Source: Chelativorans sp. Marseille-P2723
GTDB taxonomy: Bacteria; Pseudomonadota; Alphaproteobacteria; Rhizobiales; Rhizobiaceae
Direction of reading: 5' to 3'
NCBI RefSeq assembly: GCF_902809845.1
Contig: NZ_CADDWI010000008.1
Coordinates: 930,001 to 994,000 of the forward strand
DNA: 64,000 nucleotides
Positions 26,846-41,380 of the stretch are shown here, piece by piece. The position numbers and the translations under genes were made by a program. Below the pieces are notes generated by a model that was given only the letters and a program-made list of their open reading frames with translations, was not told the origin of the DNA and searched no databases. Position 1 is the first letter of the stretch. Each line of letters opens with the position of its first letter.

Positions 26846-27136
26846 ATGGAATCCATGTGTAATTTCCATCATATGCTTAATAATGGCCATGGAATATCTG
26901 ATATGAGTAGGGTTATTTCTCAGATGATTGGATCTTACATAAAGTGCTACAGCGATACCTGGAATGCGTTACACTTCGAGTACGAGTTGCGTCGAAAAGG
27001 GAAAGAGATACTAAAAAATGCGTACACGACGATTTTTGGCGCGAAGAGTGTATCCATTGCTGCAGAGAAATATGGTGGATTTCTGGGTATTGACAAAATT
27101 GAGCCAATCTTCGACGAGATAGTCGAAATATACTAG
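26846..27136 (+). CDS. C-terminal (thumb-like) portion of the reverse transcriptase in the -1 frame
   Basis: 96 codons from ATG 26846; the open frame begins right after a stop at 26816-26818 and so overlaps the A8 tract. The product is helical and basic: SRVISQMIGSYIKCYSDTWN, then LHFEYELRRKGKEILKNAYT, then TIFGAKSVSIAAEKYGGFLG. Such a helical tail follows the palm in full-length bacterial RTs and forms the thumb. The most economical reading is one RT protein spanning both ORFs. A separate small protein is less likely because the palm ORF ends too early to be a complete RT. Composition is AT-rich like the main ORF. Confidence 0.6.
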   Translation: MESMCNFHHMLNNGHGISDMSRVISQMIGSYIKCYSDTWNALHFEYELRRKGKEILKNAYTTIFGAKSVSIAAEKYGGFLGIDKIEPIFDEIVEIY

Positions 27137-27270
27137 AAGCGCGGGCGTTCATTCGGGCGGACAAGGGACGCTCTTCTTGTTTTTCCGAATTTTGCGGTCG
27201 TCAGATGATTCCATCTTGCTGCAAATGCTACAACGTCCGCTGATAGTGGCTTGGCTCGAAACAGCTGCCT

Positions 27271-30765
<3,495 letters not shown>

Positions 30766-31035
30766 GAAAAATCCGTCCGTGGCTCCGGCGGTCGCACGCC
30801 GCCTGCCGGTGGCGGCGGAAGCTTCGCGCGGGATGGTATAACTTTGAGGCTAGGCGGGCCTTATAGGCAAGGATAGCCGGCGACGGAACCCCGAAAATGC
30901 GGGCAAGCCACAGATATGAAGCATGCAGGCTCGGACCTTTTGGCGCAGGCGCGTTCGCAATGGTCTCGCCCGCCGGCCAACCGACTGGAGGCACGGGGCC
31001 GGCGGGCGGGTTTCGAGCGGCAGCGCGCCCGATTT

Positions 31036-31854
31036 TCAATCCACCATAAAGTCGAACCGGTAGGTGGCGGACACGCCGACGGTGAACTGGTTGGCTGAGC
31101 CGCGGCGCTTGACAAGTGGGGAATTTGCCGCCGGTCCCACCAGACGTTCATATTCGCTGAAGACGCTGGTCGTGATCTTTTCAGTGGTCATCCAAGTAAT
31201 AGCGGCACCTGCTCCCACGGACTTGATGCCACCGCCCGGCTCGTATCGCGGCAGGCCAGAACGTGCGGATTCGGTGGCGCTTATGCCATAATAGGCGTCG
31301 AAGTAGTCAGCGTTCGCGAACGACAGGCGCGGGCCGCCCGAAATGCGTATGGTGGAGGAAAGGTCGTCGAAAACATCGAGCGCGACATCCGCCACAAGGC
31401 CATCATGCGAGCGGATGCCTCGGCGCACCTCTCCGCGAAGGCGGATGTTCTGGGAGGGATAAACCTCCGCGAATCCGCCAAGCTCTACGCCAAATCTTAT
31501 GGGATCGAGGCCCCTGAGAGCCTTGTCAGTGTCACCGTCGCGGCGGAAGACAAGCTTGCCCGCGGGGCCGGCGCGGAAGACACCCGTATCCACGAAGCCG
31601 AAGGACGGGCTGTCGTTGCGGGAAGAAAAAAGCGGTTCCGGTCCGTTGCGGCTTAGCGAAACCATGGGCGAGATCCTGAAGATCCAATCCTTCGAACCAT
31701 CGAATCGTGGAGCCACGAGGCCGGCTGCACCTACTGTCAGCGACCAGTGGCCCGACAGGAAATTATCGCTGTATCCTTCCTGGGCGACCGCGACTGAAGC
31801 GGTGCTGATACCCGCAAGGAGGAGAGCGCCCGCTGAAAGGGCGGAGAAGTGCAT
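31036..31854 (-). CDS. MipA/OmpV-family outer-membrane protein
   Basis: About 272 residues. The signal peptide is MHFSALSAGALLLAGISTAS followed by VAVAQEG. The mature part has the MipA/OmpV pattern: DNFLSGHWSLTVGAAGLVAP, PRFDGSKDWIFRISPMVSL, later PIRFGVELGGFAEVYPSQ and a last beta strand ending QFTVGVSATYRFDFMVD. The family forms small barrels and includes a scaffold for murein-synthesising complexes. ATG 31854 puts the signal peptide first; the longer open frame to 31986 adds non-signal residues. Single gene. Confidence 0.82.
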   Translation of the reverse strand: MHFSALSAGALLLAGISTASVAVAQEGYSDNFLSGHWSLTVGAAGLVAPRFDGSKDWIFRISPMVSLSRNGPEPLFSSRNDSPSFGFVDTGVFRAGPAGKLVFRRDGDTDKALRGLDPIRFGVELGGFAEVYPSQNIRLRGEVRRGIRSHDGLVADVALDVFDDLSSTIRISGGPRLSFANADYFDAYYGISATESARSGLPRYEPGGGIKSVGAGAAITWMTTEKITTSVFSEYERLVGPAANSPLVKRRGSANQFTVGVSATYRFDFMVD

Positions 31855-32059
31855 GGACAAGGAAGACTCCGATACGAACGCCTTGCGGCCCGAATATGCG
31901 GAAGGTCGATAAAAATTGATTAAATTCCGGCTATTGCGCGGCAGTTTCGCAGTGGTTCGACTATTATCAACAGCTCTGCGGCACATGACTTTGCAACCGG
32001 CTTCCTCTAACTTGCGTTAGCAAGAACGTATGCCGCCGGGCATGCGCGAGGGAGAAGCC

Positions 32060-32944
32060 ATGCGCTGGAGAGGCCGCCGTCAAAGCAGCAATGTAGAGGA
32101 TCGCCGCCGCATGCGGGCCAGCTTTCCGGGCGGAATGAGGCGGATACCTGTGCGCATTCCAATGCGGCGCGGCGGCGGCATGTCGATTTCGACCATCATC
32201 ATACTTGCCGTCCTGTTCATAGGCTTGCGGGCCATCGGCATCGATCCGCTGGAAATGCTTGCTCAAGGTCCGATAACCGAGCAGAGCGCACAGCAGGCCC
32301 CCGCCAATGACGAGACCTCGCAATTCGTGCGAGTGGTGCTCGCAGAGACAGAGGACGTATGGCGGCAACTCTTCAGGGCTGAGGGCGCGGAATATTCGGA
32401 ACCGACGCTCGTCCTCTTTTACAGCCAGGTGGAGTCCGCCTGCGGTTTTGCTTCGGCCGCCAGCGGGCCTTTTTATTGCCCGGGCGACAATCGGGTATAT
32501 CTCGATCTGGATTTTTTTAACGAGCTTGCGCGCCGATTCCAGGCGGCAGGCGACTTCGCGCAAGCCTATGTGATTGCGCATGAGGTGGGACATCATGTGC
32601 AGAACCTCATTGGGGTGCTGCCCCGTTTCAATCGCATGCGGGCAGGCATGAGCCAGGCTGAGGTGAATGCCGTATCTGTGCGGGTGGAGTTGCAGGCCGA
32701 TTGCTTTGCCGGGGTATGGGCGCACCATACTGATCAGCGAGGCTTGCTGGAGGAGGGCGACATCGACGAGGCGCTGAATGCGGCGTTCCAGATCGGAGAC
32801 GACACGCTGCAAAAGCGCACCCAAGGTTATGTCGTTCCCGAAAGCTTCAATCACGGCACTTCGCAGCAAAGACAAAGATGGTTCCTGCGTGGCTATCAAA
32901 CCGGTCAGGTATCCGGTTGCGACACTTTTGAAGGTGATGTCTGA
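32060..32944 (+). CDS. YpfJ-type putative neutral zinc metallopeptidase
   Basis: A 294-residue member of the PF04228 family. The N-terminus MRWRGRRQSSNVEDRRRM is a conserved family opening. A single membrane segment (STIIILAVLFIGLRAIGI, about 45-62) anchors it. The zinc site VIAHEVGHHVQNLIGVLPRF lies near residue 172, followed by VRVELQADCFAGVWAHH with the third acidic ligand and family-typical FNHGTSQQRQRWFLRGYQTG. Substrate is unknown for the family. Followed 24 bases later by a DUF2937 gene. Confidence 0.9.
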   Translation: MRWRGRRQSSNVEDRRRMRASFPGGMRRIPVRIPMRRGGGMSISTIIILAVLFIGLRAIGIDPLEMLAQGPITEQSAQQAPANDETSQFVRVVLAETEDVWRQLFRAEGAEYSEPTLVLFYSQVESACGFASAASGPFYCPGDNRVYLDLDFFNELARRFQAAGDFAQAYVIAHEVGHHVQNLIGVLPRFNRMRAGMSQAEVNAVSVRVELQADCFAGVWAHHTDQRGLLEEGDIDEALNAAFQIGDDTLQKRTQGYVVPESFNHGTSQQRQRWFLRGYQTGQVSGCDTFEGDV

Positions 32945-32967
32945 ACGATGCAGGCGGAAGCGTATAG

Positions 32968-33480
32968 ATGAGGGCCGGAACAATAGCCGCACTCGTCGTT
33001 TCCCTCATCGGCGGAGCCGTGGCATCCCAGGCGCCGGAGTTCGCACAGCAATACCGCCAGCGCCTTCACGGTGCCCACTGGGAACTTACCCAGATAGTGA
33101 CGGATTTTGATGCAGGCGCTGTGCGCCATGGCCTTGATCGGGAGGAGGCGCTGGGGCTTTATGACAAAGTTCCACCGCCTTTCCTCCAGGACCGCTCCCG
33201 TTCGATGCGCAGGATCATTGAGCGTGCCGAGCATCTTGACCGCCAGGTGCAGCGGCTTGCAGATCTGCCACCTGTCCTCCGGCCGCTCCTCGTGATGGTC
33301 GATCCCGATAAGGACGTTTTTCAGGGGACGCTGCACGATTTCGAGACTGCAGTACCGCTGACAGCTCACGGCCTTGTTTGGACGGCGGCGGGGCTTCTTG
33401 CAGGCTTCGGTCTGATCAGATTGGCTGTTTTCCCGCTGCGGCAGCGCCGCCGTCGGCCGGAAAGGTTCGCAAGCCGTTAA
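32968..33480 (+). CDS. DUF2937 family membrane protein
   Basis: A 170-residue protein with a hydrophobic N-terminus (TIAALVVSLIGGAVASQ), a central helical region starting PEFAQQYRQRLHGAHWELTQ, and a C-terminal membrane segment GLVWTAAGLLAGFGLIRLAV followed by a basic tail. This matches DUF2937, an uncharacterised proteobacterial inner-membrane family. It follows the metallopeptidase closely and may share its transcript. No function can be given. Confidence 0.8.
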   Translation: MRAGTIAALVVSLIGGAVASQAPEFAQQYRQRLHGAHWELTQIVTDFDAGAVRHGLDREEALGLYDKVPPPFLQDRSRSMRRIIERAEHLDRQVQRLADLPPVLRPLLVMVDPDKDVFQGTLHDFETAVPLTAHGLVWTAAGLLAGFGLIRLAVFPLRQRRRRPERFASR

Positions 33481-33732
33481 TGGGTTGCCTAAATTGGCGA
33501 CAGCAACCTTAAAAGGAGTTTAAAAGCGGCTGTGCTAAAAAGCATCCCGACAATGAAGATGCGGGGGCGCTACACTTCTTCGAATTTCCGAGCATCCGTA
33601 TTTTATGCAGGGCAAAAAAGCTCTGATTCGCAAGACCGCCTGGCATACTGCCGCGGCTTGAGAATGGAATGCGCCGTGCTCGTTAAAGGAGTTACCAGAC
33701 TGTGCCTTCATCTTGACGCACGGTAACAACTG
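33481..33732. other. Intergenic region ending in an orphan terminator
   Basis: About 250 bases without a gene. A plus-strand terminator follows at 33733, so either the DUF2937 transcript has a long 3' end or a small RNA starts within this region. Confidence 0.35.
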
Positions 33733-33763
33733 GGGCGGCTCTGACAAGGAGCTGCCCTTTTTT
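33733..33763 (+). terminator. Intrinsic terminator, plus strand
   Basis: Stem GGGCGGCTC (33733-33741) with GAGCTGCCC (33749-33757), 7-base loop, one G-T pair, then six T. It lies between DUF2937 and the converging carA. Confidence 0.8.
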
Positions 33764-33773
33764 CTTTCCAGTA

Positions 33774-34973
33774 TCAGCGTTCGGCGAGCGCCGGCTCGCC
33801 CTTCCTCTCGCGGATGAAATTGATGAACCGGCGGAAGAGATAATGTGAATCCTGCGGCCCGGGCGAGGCTTCAGGGTGGTGCTGGACCGAGAAGACGGGT
33901 CGCCCAACAAGGCTGATTCCGCAATTGGAACCGTCGAAGAGCGAGACATGAGTTTCCTCGACGCCTTCCGGCAGGCTGTCGCGGTCGACTGAGAAACTGT
34001 GGTTCATTGATACGATCTCCACCTTTCCGGTGGTGAAGTCTTTGACCGGATGGTTCGCGCCGTGGTGACCCTGATGCATCTTGACGGTTTTGGCGCCGAG
34101 CGCCAGCGCCAGAAGCTGGTGTCCGAGACAGATGCCAAAAAGCGGCATGCCAGTCTCCAGAAGTTTGCGTATCATGGGTGCGGCGTATTCGCCGGTTGCC
34201 GCCGGATCGCCAGGGCCGTTGGACAGGAACACACCGTCAGGCTTCATGGCAAGGATGTCGTCAGCGGTCCAAGTCGCCGGCACGACGGTTACTTTGGCGC
34301 CAAGGCTTGAAAGAAGGCGCAGGATGTTGCGCTTCACGCCGTAGTCAACGGCGACCACGTGGATGGGGGGCTTGGTGGCGGTTCCGTAGCCCTCGTTCCA
34401 GATCCACGGCGTTTCTGTCCATGTGGAGGATTGACCCGAGGTCACCTCCTTCGCCAGGTCGAGCCCCAGAAGACCGCTCCATTCGCGGGCCTGACGTTTC
34501 AGGTCCTCAATATCGAAGCGGCCGTCGGGAGCATGAGCAATCGCGGCATTGAGCGCACCCTTGCCCCTCAAGAGGGCCGTGAGCGCGCGGGTGTCTATGC
34601 CAGACAGCGCGATGATGCCGCGCCGGCTCAGCCAGGCGTTCAGATGCTCGGTAGAACGGTAATTGGAAGGCTCGGTAATGTCGGCGCGGAAGATTGCGCC
34701 AACGGCGCCTGCGCGGGCGGCGGGGTGGAGGTCCTCGAAATCTTCCCCGTTGACACCGGTATTGCCGATATGCGGAAAGGTGAAGGTGACGATCTGTCCG
34801 GCAAAGGATGGGTCCGACAGAATTTCCTGATAGCCGGTGAGCGCCGTGTTGAAGCACACCTCGCCGACGGCTGTACCGGCTGCGCCGAAGCCGCGGCCCT
34901 CGATCACCGTGCCGTCGGCAAGAACGAGAAGCGCCGTCGGCCTGGCTTCATTCCAGGGCGCGGTAGTTGCCAT
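33774..34973 (-). CDS. carA: Carbamoyl-phosphate synthase, small (glutamine amidotransferase) subunit
   Basis: A 399-residue subunit that hydrolyses glutamine and passes ammonia to CarB. N-terminal domain: [20 protein letters not shown] and [21 protein letters not shown]-terminal class-I amidotransferase: nucleophile Cys in [20 protein letters not shown] (about residue 275), [13 protein letters not shown], and the His-Glu pair in [17 protein letters not shown] (about 363). ATG 34973 sits 6 bases after GGAG and matches the family start; the frame is open for 300 bases upstream but not conserved. Minus strand, ending opposite the plus-strand terminator. Confidence 0.97.
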   Translation of the reverse strand: MATTAPWNEARPTALLVLADGTVIEGRGFGAAGTAVGEVCFNTALTGYQEILSDPSFAGQIVTFTFPHIGNTGVNGEDFEDLHPAARAGAVGAIFRADITEPSNYRSTEHLNAWLSRRGIIALSGIDTRALTALLRGKGALNAAIAHAPDGRFDIEDLKRQAREWSGLLGLDLAKEVTSGQSSTWTETPWIWNEGYGTATKPPIHVVAVDYGVKRNILRLLSSLGAKVTVVPATWTADDILAMKPDGVFLSNGPGDPAATGEYAAPMIRKLLETGMPLFGICLGHQLLALALGAKTVKMHQGHHGANHPVKDFTTGKVEIVSMNHSFSVDRDSLPEGVEETHVSLFDGSNCGISLVGRPVFSVQHHPEASPGPQDSHYLFRRFINFIRERKGEPALAER

Positions 34974-35254
34974 AAGAAACTCCATCTTAACGCATCGAGG
35001 CCTTGAAAGATAACGCACGCCGCGCCATATCGCCGCGCAATATGCGGAGTAAAACAGATCCGCATTTTCGCTGCCAGGCACACACCATGTCCGTGCAAGG
35101 CGCGGACAATAAAGGACACCCAATAAGCGGTCAATTCTTCTTCCAGAATTTTGGTGGGTATGTTCGCTTCTCGATTTCGAGGGCATAGGCAAAAGAATCA
35201 GTCTCGCCCGTGCGAGAGGCGTCCTTTTAGTGCCGTTACGGGAGTAATAAGACC

Positions 35255-35704
35255 ATGCGCGAGAAAATCGCTCGGGCATTGAGTGAAGCTTTGAAAATCC
35301 AGGATAGACGCCGAATCTCGACGCTACGCCTCATCCAAATGGCCATCAAGGATCGCGATGCCGCAAATCGCATGGCGGGAAAAGATCCGTTGAGCGATGA
35401 GGAGATCGCGAAAGTCTTAACGCGCATGGTCAAGCAGCGCGAGGATTCGGCGCGCGCCTTCGAGGAAGCCAGCCGGCTGGAGCTTGCGGAGCAGGAGCGC
35501 CGGGAAATCGAGATCATCCTGGAATGTCTGCCAAGGCAGCTCGGCGAGGAGGACATGAAGAAGATCTGCGCTCAGGTGGTAAATGAAGTGGGGGCTGGCG
35601 GATTGCGTGATATGCGCCGTTGCATGAATGCTCTCAAGGAAAAGTTTCCCCTCCAGGTCGACCTGGGCAAAGCCAGTAGCATCATGAGGGAAATGCTGCG
35701 ATAA
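35255..35704 (+). CDS. GatB/YqeY domain protein
   Basis: A 149-residue YqeY-like protein. It opens [20 protein letters not shown] and continues with [17 protein letters not shown], the helical bundle that in GatB contacts tRNA. Later segments [20 protein letters not shown] and [20 protein letters not shown] are typical. The family may help tRNA-dependent amidotransfer or tRNA binding, but its role is not settled. It is commonly found before dnaG-rpoD in alphaproteobacteria, as here. Confidence 0.88.
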   Translation: MREKIARALSEALKIQDRRRISTLRLIQMAIKDRDAANRMAGKDPLSDEEIAKVLTRMVKQREDSARAFEEASRLELAEQERREIEIILECLPRQLGEEDMKKICAQVVNEVGAGGLRDMRRCMNALKEKFPLQVDLGKASSIMREMLR

Positions 35705-35762
35705 CGGGAGCGCGCTCGAGGATCGAGCGCGAAACCGATCATGAATGGCAGGAGTACAGGCA

Positions 35763-35987
35763 ATGAAGTCCGGCCCTGTAGCCTTCATCCTCTGGCTGTG
35801 CTGTTTCCTCGGCTTCTGCGGATTGCACCGCTTCTATCTTGGAAGGCCCTGGACTGGGCTTTTATGGCTCTTGACCTTGGGGCTTCTCGGTGTCGGCCAA
35901 CTCATCGATCTGTTCCTTCTTCCTTCCATGATCCGCCAGGCCAATCTTGAGTTGCGTGTTGACAGGATCGAGGGCAATCCGTCCTGA
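35763..35987 (+). CDS. TM2-domain membrane protein
   Basis: A 74-residue protein with two hydrophobic segments (VAFILWLCCFLGFCGLHRFY and LGRPWTGLLWLLTLGLLGVG) joined by the GLHRFYLGR turn characteristic of TM2 domains. It ends DLFLLPSMIRQANLELRV. ATG 35763 has an AGGAG site eight bases upstream. Unknown function; small inner-membrane protein between yqeY and dnaG. Confidence 0.8.
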   Translation: MKSGPVAFILWLCCFLGFCGLHRFYLGRPWTGLLWLLTLGLLGVGQLIDLFLLPSMIRQANLELRVDRIEGNPS

Positions 35988-36098
35988 TCGCTTTCCCGGT
36001 ATTGCCTGCAAACGACGTGTCCTGCCTGTGAATCTCTGGCGCCGGAGGGGACAGGGCGCGCCGTCGTGTGTAATCCTGTGTTCCGAAAGAGCTTGGCC

Positions 36099-38015
36099 AT
36101 GCGCTTTTCCAACGATTTCCTCGATGAAATTCGCGATCGGCTTCCCATCAGCCGGCTGGTCGGCACGCGTGTAACGTTCGACAAGCGCAAGACCAACGCG
36201 GCCAGGGGCGATTACTGGGCCTGCTGCCCCTTCCACGGTGAGAAGACGCCGAGCTTCCATTGCGAGGATCGCAAGGGACGTTATCACTGCTTCGGCTGCG
36301 GCGTCTCGGGGGACCATTTCCGTTTCCTGACCGAGCTTGAGGGCCTGAGTTTTCCCGAAGCAGTGGAGCGGCTGGCCGATATGGCGGGGGTCCCTATGCC
36401 CGCGCACGATCCAGAATCGGAGCGCAAGGAGAAGGAGCGGGCCAGCCTCACGGATGTGATGGAGATGGCCAGGCATTTCTTCCAGGATTGCTTGCAGGGG
36501 CCGCAAGGCGCTGAGGCGCGGGCCTATTTGCGCGGGCGGGGCATCACCTCCGCAACACAACAGCTCTTCCGGCTGGGCTTTGCCCCCGATAGCCGCAACG
36601 CACTGAAGGAGCATCTGGCCACACGCGGGGTGACGAAGGAGCAGATGGAAGCTTGCGGCCTCGTCCGACACGGGCCGGACATTCCGGTATCCTACGATTG
36701 GTTCCGTGGCCGCATCATGTTTCCGATCGAGGATGCGCGCGGACGTGTGATCGCCTTCGGCGGGCGGGCGCTCGCGCCGGATGCCTTGGCGAAATACATG
36801 AACTCGCCCGACACGGAGCTCTTCCACAAGGGCAGCGTTCTCTACAATCAAGCGGCAGCGAGGAAGGCCGCCCGTGAGCGGACCGTGATCGCTGTCGAAG
36901 GCTATATGGATGTGATCGCGCTTGCCCAAGCCGGGATCGAGAATGTGGTCGCCCCGCTTGGTACCGCGCTGACGGAACGCCAGCTTGAGCTCCTCTGGCG
37001 CATGGCGGACGAACCCGTTCTCTGTTTCGACGGGGACGAAGCAGGTCTGCGCGCAGCGTGGCGGGCGGCCGATCTGGCGCTGCCCCTGGTACAGCCGGGC
37101 CGCTCCCTCGGCTTCGCCCTGTTGCCCGAAGGCAAGGACCCGGACGACCTGCTGCGCGAGGCAGGCAGGGATGCCTTTGATGCAGTGGTGGCAGCAGCCC
37201 GGCCGCTTGCGGACATTCTTTGGATGCGCGAGACCGCCGGCCGAACTTTCGACACCCCCGAGCGGCGGGCCGAACTGGAGCAGTCATTAAAATCCCTTGC
37301 AAGCCGCATCCGCGATGAAAGCGTACGCCGGCATTATGCGCAGGACATGCGCGAGCGTGTGCAGAATTTCTTCGGCACGCCACGTGAGGGAGCGTGGAGC
37401 GGCCGTCGCGGAGGCTTCGGGAGCAGGCCGCCGGGACGGCCCGGCATCGCGGCAGGAAGATTGGCTGTTTCCGAGAGTCTTGCCCGTTCCGCTCTGGTGA
37501 AGTCTGCGGGCGGCATCATGCCGCTGCGCGAAGCAGCCATCATGGTGGCGCTGGCAAACCATCCTGTTCTGATTGATGAGTTTTTTGATTCCGTTGAGAA
37601 GATGCCGCTCGAAAGCGCCGATCTCAGGAAGCTCCGAACGGCATTGTTTGATGCCATTGCCCATAATCCCGGCCATGATCGAGATGCGCTGAGGGAAGTA
37701 ATCGAAGCATCCGAAGCGGGCGAGGCGCTTGAGCGTGCCGAGGCGCTGGTGCGACGTGCGCGCCAATGGCCGGCGCTGGCCGAGGCCGCTCTTGAGGATG
37801 CGCGCGAAGCCTTCCAGCAGGCCTTGCACTTGCAGTTGAGCGCCGGCTTTCTACATAAGGAACTCAAGGCGGCCGAGCAGGCGCTTGCAAACGAGCCAAC
37901 GGAAGAGAACTACCGTCATCTCGTAGAGATTCAGGCGCAGCTTCGCAACGTTCAGGCGACCGAAGCGCTGATTGAGGGCTTTGGGCTATTATCCGGGCGC
38001 GCCGAGCGTTCCTAG
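36099..38015 (+). CDS. dnaG: DNA primase
   Basis: A 638-residue primase that lays RNA primers at replication forks. The zinc-binding domain CPFHGEKTPSFHCE followed by YHCFGCGVSGDH is at about residues 40-75. The RNA-polymerase core includes FRGRIMFPIEDARGRVIAFG and YLRGRGITS. TOPRIM motifs are VIAVEGYMDVIALAQAG (catalytic Glu, about 265) and VLCFDGDEAGLRAAWRA (about 307). The C-terminal helicase-binding domain is helical and less conserved. ATG 36099 (MRFSNDFLDEIRDRLPIS) matches the family start. Upstream of rpoD, the classical macromolecular-synthesis arrangement. Confidence 0.97.
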   Translation: MRFSNDFLDEIRDRLPISRLVGTRVTFDKRKTNAARGDYWACCPFHGEKTPSFHCEDRKGRYHCFGCGVSGDHFRFLTELEGLSFPEAVERLADMAGVPMPAHDPESERKEKERASLTDVMEMARHFFQDCLQGPQGAEARAYLRGRGITSATQQLFRLGFAPDSRNALKEHLATRGVTKEQMEACGLVRHGPDIPVSYDWFRGRIMFPIEDARGRVIAFGGRALAPDALAKYMNSPDTELFHKGSVLYNQAAARKAARERTVIAVEGYMDVIALAQAGIENVVAPLGTALTERQLELLWRMADEPVLCFDGDEAGLRAAWRAADLALPLVQPGRSLGFALLPEGKDPDDLLREAGRDAFDAVVAAARPLADILWMRETAGRTFDTPERRAELEQSLKSLASRIRDESVRRHYAQDMRERVQNFFGTPREGAWSGRRGGFGSRPPGRPGIAAGRLAVSESLARSALVKSAGGIMPLREAAIMVALANHPVLIDEFFDSVEKMPLESADLRKLRTALFDAIAHNPGHDRDALREVIEASEAGEALERAEALVRRARQWPALAEAALEDAREAFQQALHLQLSAGFLHKELKAAEQALANEPTEENYRHLVEIQAQLRNVQATEALIEGFGLLSGRAERS

Positions 38016-38303
38016 CGGTCCGGGTTGTACGAGGGAGGCACTGATTCGCGTTTCTGTCGAGAATCATGGCAGATTTGCTTGACGTTGACGCTGAATAAGG
38101 GAATCAGGATCGATTCGAAAAGCGGTTCAGTGGATCCGCAGCAGCATAGGAAACTCCCCGACATGGAACTGGCCGGAAGGTCGCTGGAGATGTCAGGGTT
38201 AATCGGGCTTTAACGCGGCAGCGCTTAGAGCCAGCGGAGCGAAGGCAGCAGGTGCCGCTTGAGGCGACACTAGCCAGCGGCATGTGCGTGGAGAATGGAA
38301 GGC

Positions 38304-40301
<1,998 letters not shown>

Positions 40302-40334
40302 TAGTCGAAAAGCTATTAATCATAAATAGTTGAA

Positions 40335-40364
40335 GACCGGGCGCGATGCCCGGTCTCGCTTTTT
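40335..40364 (+). terminator. Intrinsic terminator of rpoD
   Basis: Eight-base stem GACCGGGC / GCCCGGTC (40335-40342 and 40348-40355), 5-base loop, then TCGC and five T. Confidence 0.9.
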
Positions 40365-40442
40365 CTGCCTCCATTTCAGCCCATTTTTGGCTTTTACAGT
40401 TGGTTCTGTGGGGGCATTGTACAGCACCAAGGACGTACCCTC

Positions 40443-41192
40443 ATGAAACGTCGTCACTTCATCAGGGGGCTTATCGCTGCGGGTGCCTGCCCGATTTGCA
40501 CGAAAACCGGCCTTGCCGGAGCACATTGGACCTATGGAGGCGAGGCAGGCCCTGAGCACTGGGGGGAGCTTGACCCGGATAACCTCGCCTGTTCCGCCGG
40601 CATGCAACAATCTCCGGTTGATATCTCCGGCGATATAGAGGCAGACCTCCCGGACATCGCACTTGGCTGGAAGCCGGGTAGGGGCGTGATGGTCAATAAC
40701 GGCCACACTATCCAGATCAACATGGTTGATGGAGGCACGCTCTCGCGCGGAGAGGAAAGCTACGAACTGCTGCAGTTCCACTTCCATGCGCCGAGCGAGC
40801 ACAGCGTGAGGGGCCAGTCCTTCCCGATGGAGGTGCATTTCGTACACAAGAATCCAAGAACGGGGTCCCTAGAAGCGCTCGGCATTTTCCTTGTGCCCGG
40901 CCGCAACAACGAAACTTTCCGCCAGCTTGCGGAGGCCTTTCCCAAGGAACAGCATGGTGAAGCTTCCTTCAACAAAATTGACCCTAGCGGCCTTTTGCCC
41001 GCAACGCTGGAATACTGGCTTTATGCGGGATCATTGACGACTCCTCCCTGCAGCGAGGATGTTGTCTGGATGGTCGCGCGGGAGCCGGTTGAGGTGAATG
41101 GCGCCGATATCGATAAATTCACCGCCATCTACTCCATGAATGCCAGGCCAATCCGGCGGCCAAACCGGCGCTTCATTCTGACGTCGGACTGA
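40443..41192 (+). CDS. Alpha-class carbonic anhydrase, exported
   Basis: A 249-residue enzyme interconverting CO2 and bicarbonate in the periplasm. The N-terminus MKRRHFIRGLIAAGACPICT resembles a Tat signal (RRHFIR). Core motifs: WTYGGEAGPEHWGELDPDN, QQSPVDIS, the zinc ligands in LLQFHFHAPSEH (about residues 110-121) and MEVHFVHKN (third His), and the late YWLYAGSLTTPPCSEDVVWM. All three zinc His are present. A palindromic hairpin follows its stop. Single gene after the rpoD terminator. Confidence 0.94.
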   Translation: MKRRHFIRGLIAAGACPICTKTGLAGAHWTYGGEAGPEHWGELDPDNLACSAGMQQSPVDISGDIEADLPDIALGWKPGRGVMVNNGHTIQINMVDGGTLSRGEESYELLQFHFHAPSEHSVRGQSFPMEVHFVHKNPRTGSLEALGIFLVPGRNNETFRQLAEAFPKEQHGEASFNKIDPSGLLPATLEYWLYAGSLTTPPCSEDVVWMVAREPVEVNGADIDKFTAIYSMNARPIRRPNRRFILTSD

Positions 41193-41263
41193 GCCGGTGG
41201 AACGTTGTGCAATTCCGGGAAAAGTGCGTACCGGTGTTCTTTCCGGAGTTGCGAAATAAAAGA

Positions 41264-41310
41264 CCTAGATCATTTCAGACTCTCCATGAAATCCTGAAAT
41301 GATCTAGGTT
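41264..41310. repeat. 16-bp perfect inverted repeat (hairpin) after the carbonic anhydrase gene
   Basis: Arms ACCTAGATCATTTCAG (41264-41279) and CTGAAATGATCTAGGT (41295-41310) around a 15-base loop, followed by TTT. It could terminate transcription or be a dispersed intergenic palindrome; similar GATCATTTC-containing palindromes are known to me from rhizobial spacers, which is recall and not checked. Confidence 0.85.
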
Positions 41311-41380
41311 TCCCGGCAGTAGCTTCCGCCGGTTGGTCTTTGCGCTCTATATTGCTCCGGAAGCTGCATAAGGGAAAGGA

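Noticed and set aside
25432-27136. Diversity-generating retroelement (116-bp repeats as template and variable repeat beside an RT)
   Set aside because: The RT reads QGMPLSP instead of the DGR-type xGxxxSQ, the single difference between copies is G/C and not at adenines, and neither copy is the 3' end of a target gene.
25872-27136. Group II intron
   Set aside because: No maturase X or endonuclease domain, and no recognisable domain V hairpin downstream of the ORF.
35862-36929. 355-codon minus-strand open frame
   Set aside because: Antisense shadow of the TM2 gene and dnaG.
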